Assembly: GCA_040752115.1 (NCBI GenBank)
Contig: JBFMFB010000065.1
Coordinates: forward strand, 1-5,928
Origin: JBFMFB01 sp040752115
Lineage (GTDB): Bacteria > Pseudomonadota > Gammaproteobacteria > Burkholderiales > Sulfuricellaceae
Reading direction: 5' to 3'
Length of the DNA: 5,928 bases
Position 1 is the stretch's first letter. The number at the start of each line of letters is the position of its first letter. A model generated the notes under the pieces. It did not search any database. It was not told the DNA's origin and saw only the letters and a program-made list of their open reading frames with translations. A program made the position numbers and the translations under genes. Positions 5,100-5,928 of this stretch are shown here, one piece after another.

Positions 5100-5928
5100 A
5101 TGCAAACTGCCTATATATCCCACCACGACTGTCTGCTGCACGAGATGGGGCCGTATCATCCCGAAAGCCCGGCCCGGCTCAGGGCGGTGGAGGATCAACT
5201 GATTGCTTCCGGGCTGTTTCCGCTGCTGCAGCATCACGATGCGCCGCTCGCCAGCCGCGAGCAGTTGGAGCGCGTTCATGCAGCCGGCTACGTGAACGAA
5301 ATCTTCGCGCGGTCGCCGGCGCATGGGATGGTTTATCTCGACCCCGACACGGCGATGAATCCGCACACGCTGCAAGCCGCGCTCCGGGCCGCCGGGAGCG
5401 CCGTGCTGGCGGTCGACCTGGGGATGGCGGGGAAAGCGAAAAATGCTTTCTGTAATGTCCGTCCGCCCGGGCACCATGCCGAATCCGCCCGCGCCATGGG
5501 CTTCTGCATCTTTAACAATGTTGCCGTCGGCGTGGCGCATGCTCTGGAAGAACATGGTCTGACGAGAGTGGCGATCGCCGATTTCGACGTTCACCACGGC
5601 AACGGCACTGAGGAGATTTTCCGCAACGACCCGCGCGTGATGCTGTGCTCGACCTTTCAGCACCCGTTCTATCCCCACTGCGGCGCGGACACGGTAAGCG
5701 ATCATATCATCAACGTTCCCCTGCCGGCCGGCACCGACGGCGCGGGCTTCCGTGAGGCGGTAATACGGCGCTGGCTACCCGAACTGGAGCGGTTCGAGCC
5801 CGAGATGGTTTTTTTCTCGGCGGGATTCGATGCCCACCGCGATGACGAGATGGCCGGGCTTCGATTGGTGGAAGCGGATTATCAATGGGTGACGGAGCAG
5901 GTCAAGGCGATCGCGGAAAAATATGCGC
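5100..5928 (+). CDS. Histone deacetylase / acetylpolyamine amidohydrolase family protein (3' end missing)
   Basis: Open from ATG 5100-5102 to the right edge, 276 residues. AGGTGGGA lies 6 nt upstream, and the start fits the family N-terminus (TAYISHHDCLLHEMGPYHPESPARL). It is a zinc-dependent deacetylase of the arginase/deacetylase fold that hydrolyses an acetyl-amide. Visible active-site parts: RPPGHHA (121-127) with the His pair H125/H126; DFDVHHGNGT (161-170) with zinc ligands D163 and H165; and AGFDAHRDD (241-249) with the third zinc ligand D244. The catalytic Tyr near the usual GGY motif lies beyond the window. Full-length members have a little over 300 residues, so about 30-40 are missing. 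Bacterial members act on acetylated polyamines, other small acetyl-amides or occasionally proteins; the substrate here cannot be told. It is probably cytoplasmic, since no signal peptide is seen. The family call is firm, but the choice between deacetylase and acetylpolyamine amidohydrolase is open. Confidence 0.93.
   Translation, partial: MQTAYISHHDCLLHEMGPYHPESPARLRAVEDQLIASGLFPLLQHHDAPLASREQLERVHAAGYVNEIFARSPAHGMVYLDPDTAMNPHTLQAALRAAGSAVLAVDLGMAGKAKNAFCNVRPPGHHAESARAMGFCIFNNVAVGVAHALEEHGLTRVAIADFDVHHGNGTEEIFRNDPRVMLCSTFQHPFYPHCGADTVSDHIINVPLPAGTDGAGFREAVIRRWLPELERFEPEMVFFSAGFDAHRDDEMAGLRLVEADYQWVTEQVKAIAEKYA

Noticed and set aside
5057..5455. 132-residue plus-strand frame overlapping the start of the deacetylase gene
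   Set aside because: It is out of frame with the deacetylase, rich in Arg/Ala/Gly and without motifs. The frame from ATG 5100 contains the family signatures.

Overview
The window is GC-rich, mostly dense coding sequence and reads like a betaproteobacterial chromosome. The gene families, the codon bias and the style of the sensor kinase suggest a Nitrosomonadales/Gallionellaceae-type environmental bacterium. That placement is inferred from family resemblance recalled from memory, not from a marker gene. No rRNA, tRNA or CRISPR array is visible.

Layout. (1) Bases 1-347, minus strand: the N-terminal 115 residues of a two-helix membrane protein with a cytoplasmic coiled-coil-like region, probably chemotaxis-receptor-like. 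It runs off the left edge. (2) Bases 348-814: a 467-base non-coding block. It holds a sigma-70-type promoter (486-513) and a strongly foldable segment closed by a perfect 9-bp stem (524-630), which is a candidate structured leader RNA. It also holds a 170-bp miniature inverted-repeat element (633-802) with perfect 23-bp ends and a second, subterminal inverted repeat. (3) Bases 815-3700, plus strand: a complete 961-residue membrane hybrid-sensor-type histidine kinase (multi-helix membrane module, dCache-like periplasmic domain, HAMP, coiled coil, PAS, HisKA, HATPase_c) with no receiver domain of its own. A second ORF starts in an ATGA overlap with its stop and is lost at once in an assembly gap. 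(4) Bases 3713-3812: exactly 100 N, almost certainly a placeholder for a gap of unknown length. (5) Bases 3813-5038, minus strand: most of a two-domain protein, an aminoglycoside-phosphotransferase-like kinase fused to a P-loop ATPase/kinase, with its C-terminus lost in the gap. (6) Bases 5100-5928, plus strand: a histone-deacetylase/acetylpolyamine-amidohydrolase family protein, divergent from the previous gene and cut at the right edge.

How the parts relate. The kinase gene appears to be the head of a two-component operon whose partner is probably hidden in the gap. The most interesting part is its upstream region. If the miniature element and one TTAA are removed, the foldable leader ends only a few bases before the Shine-Dalgarno of the kinase, which is the usual placement of a cis-regulatory RNA. 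The element therefore seems to have landed between a leader RNA and the ribosome-binding site it may once have controlled. The kinase-fusion gene and the deacetylase gene share a 61-bp divergent intergenic region; whether they are functionally linked cannot be told from the sequence.
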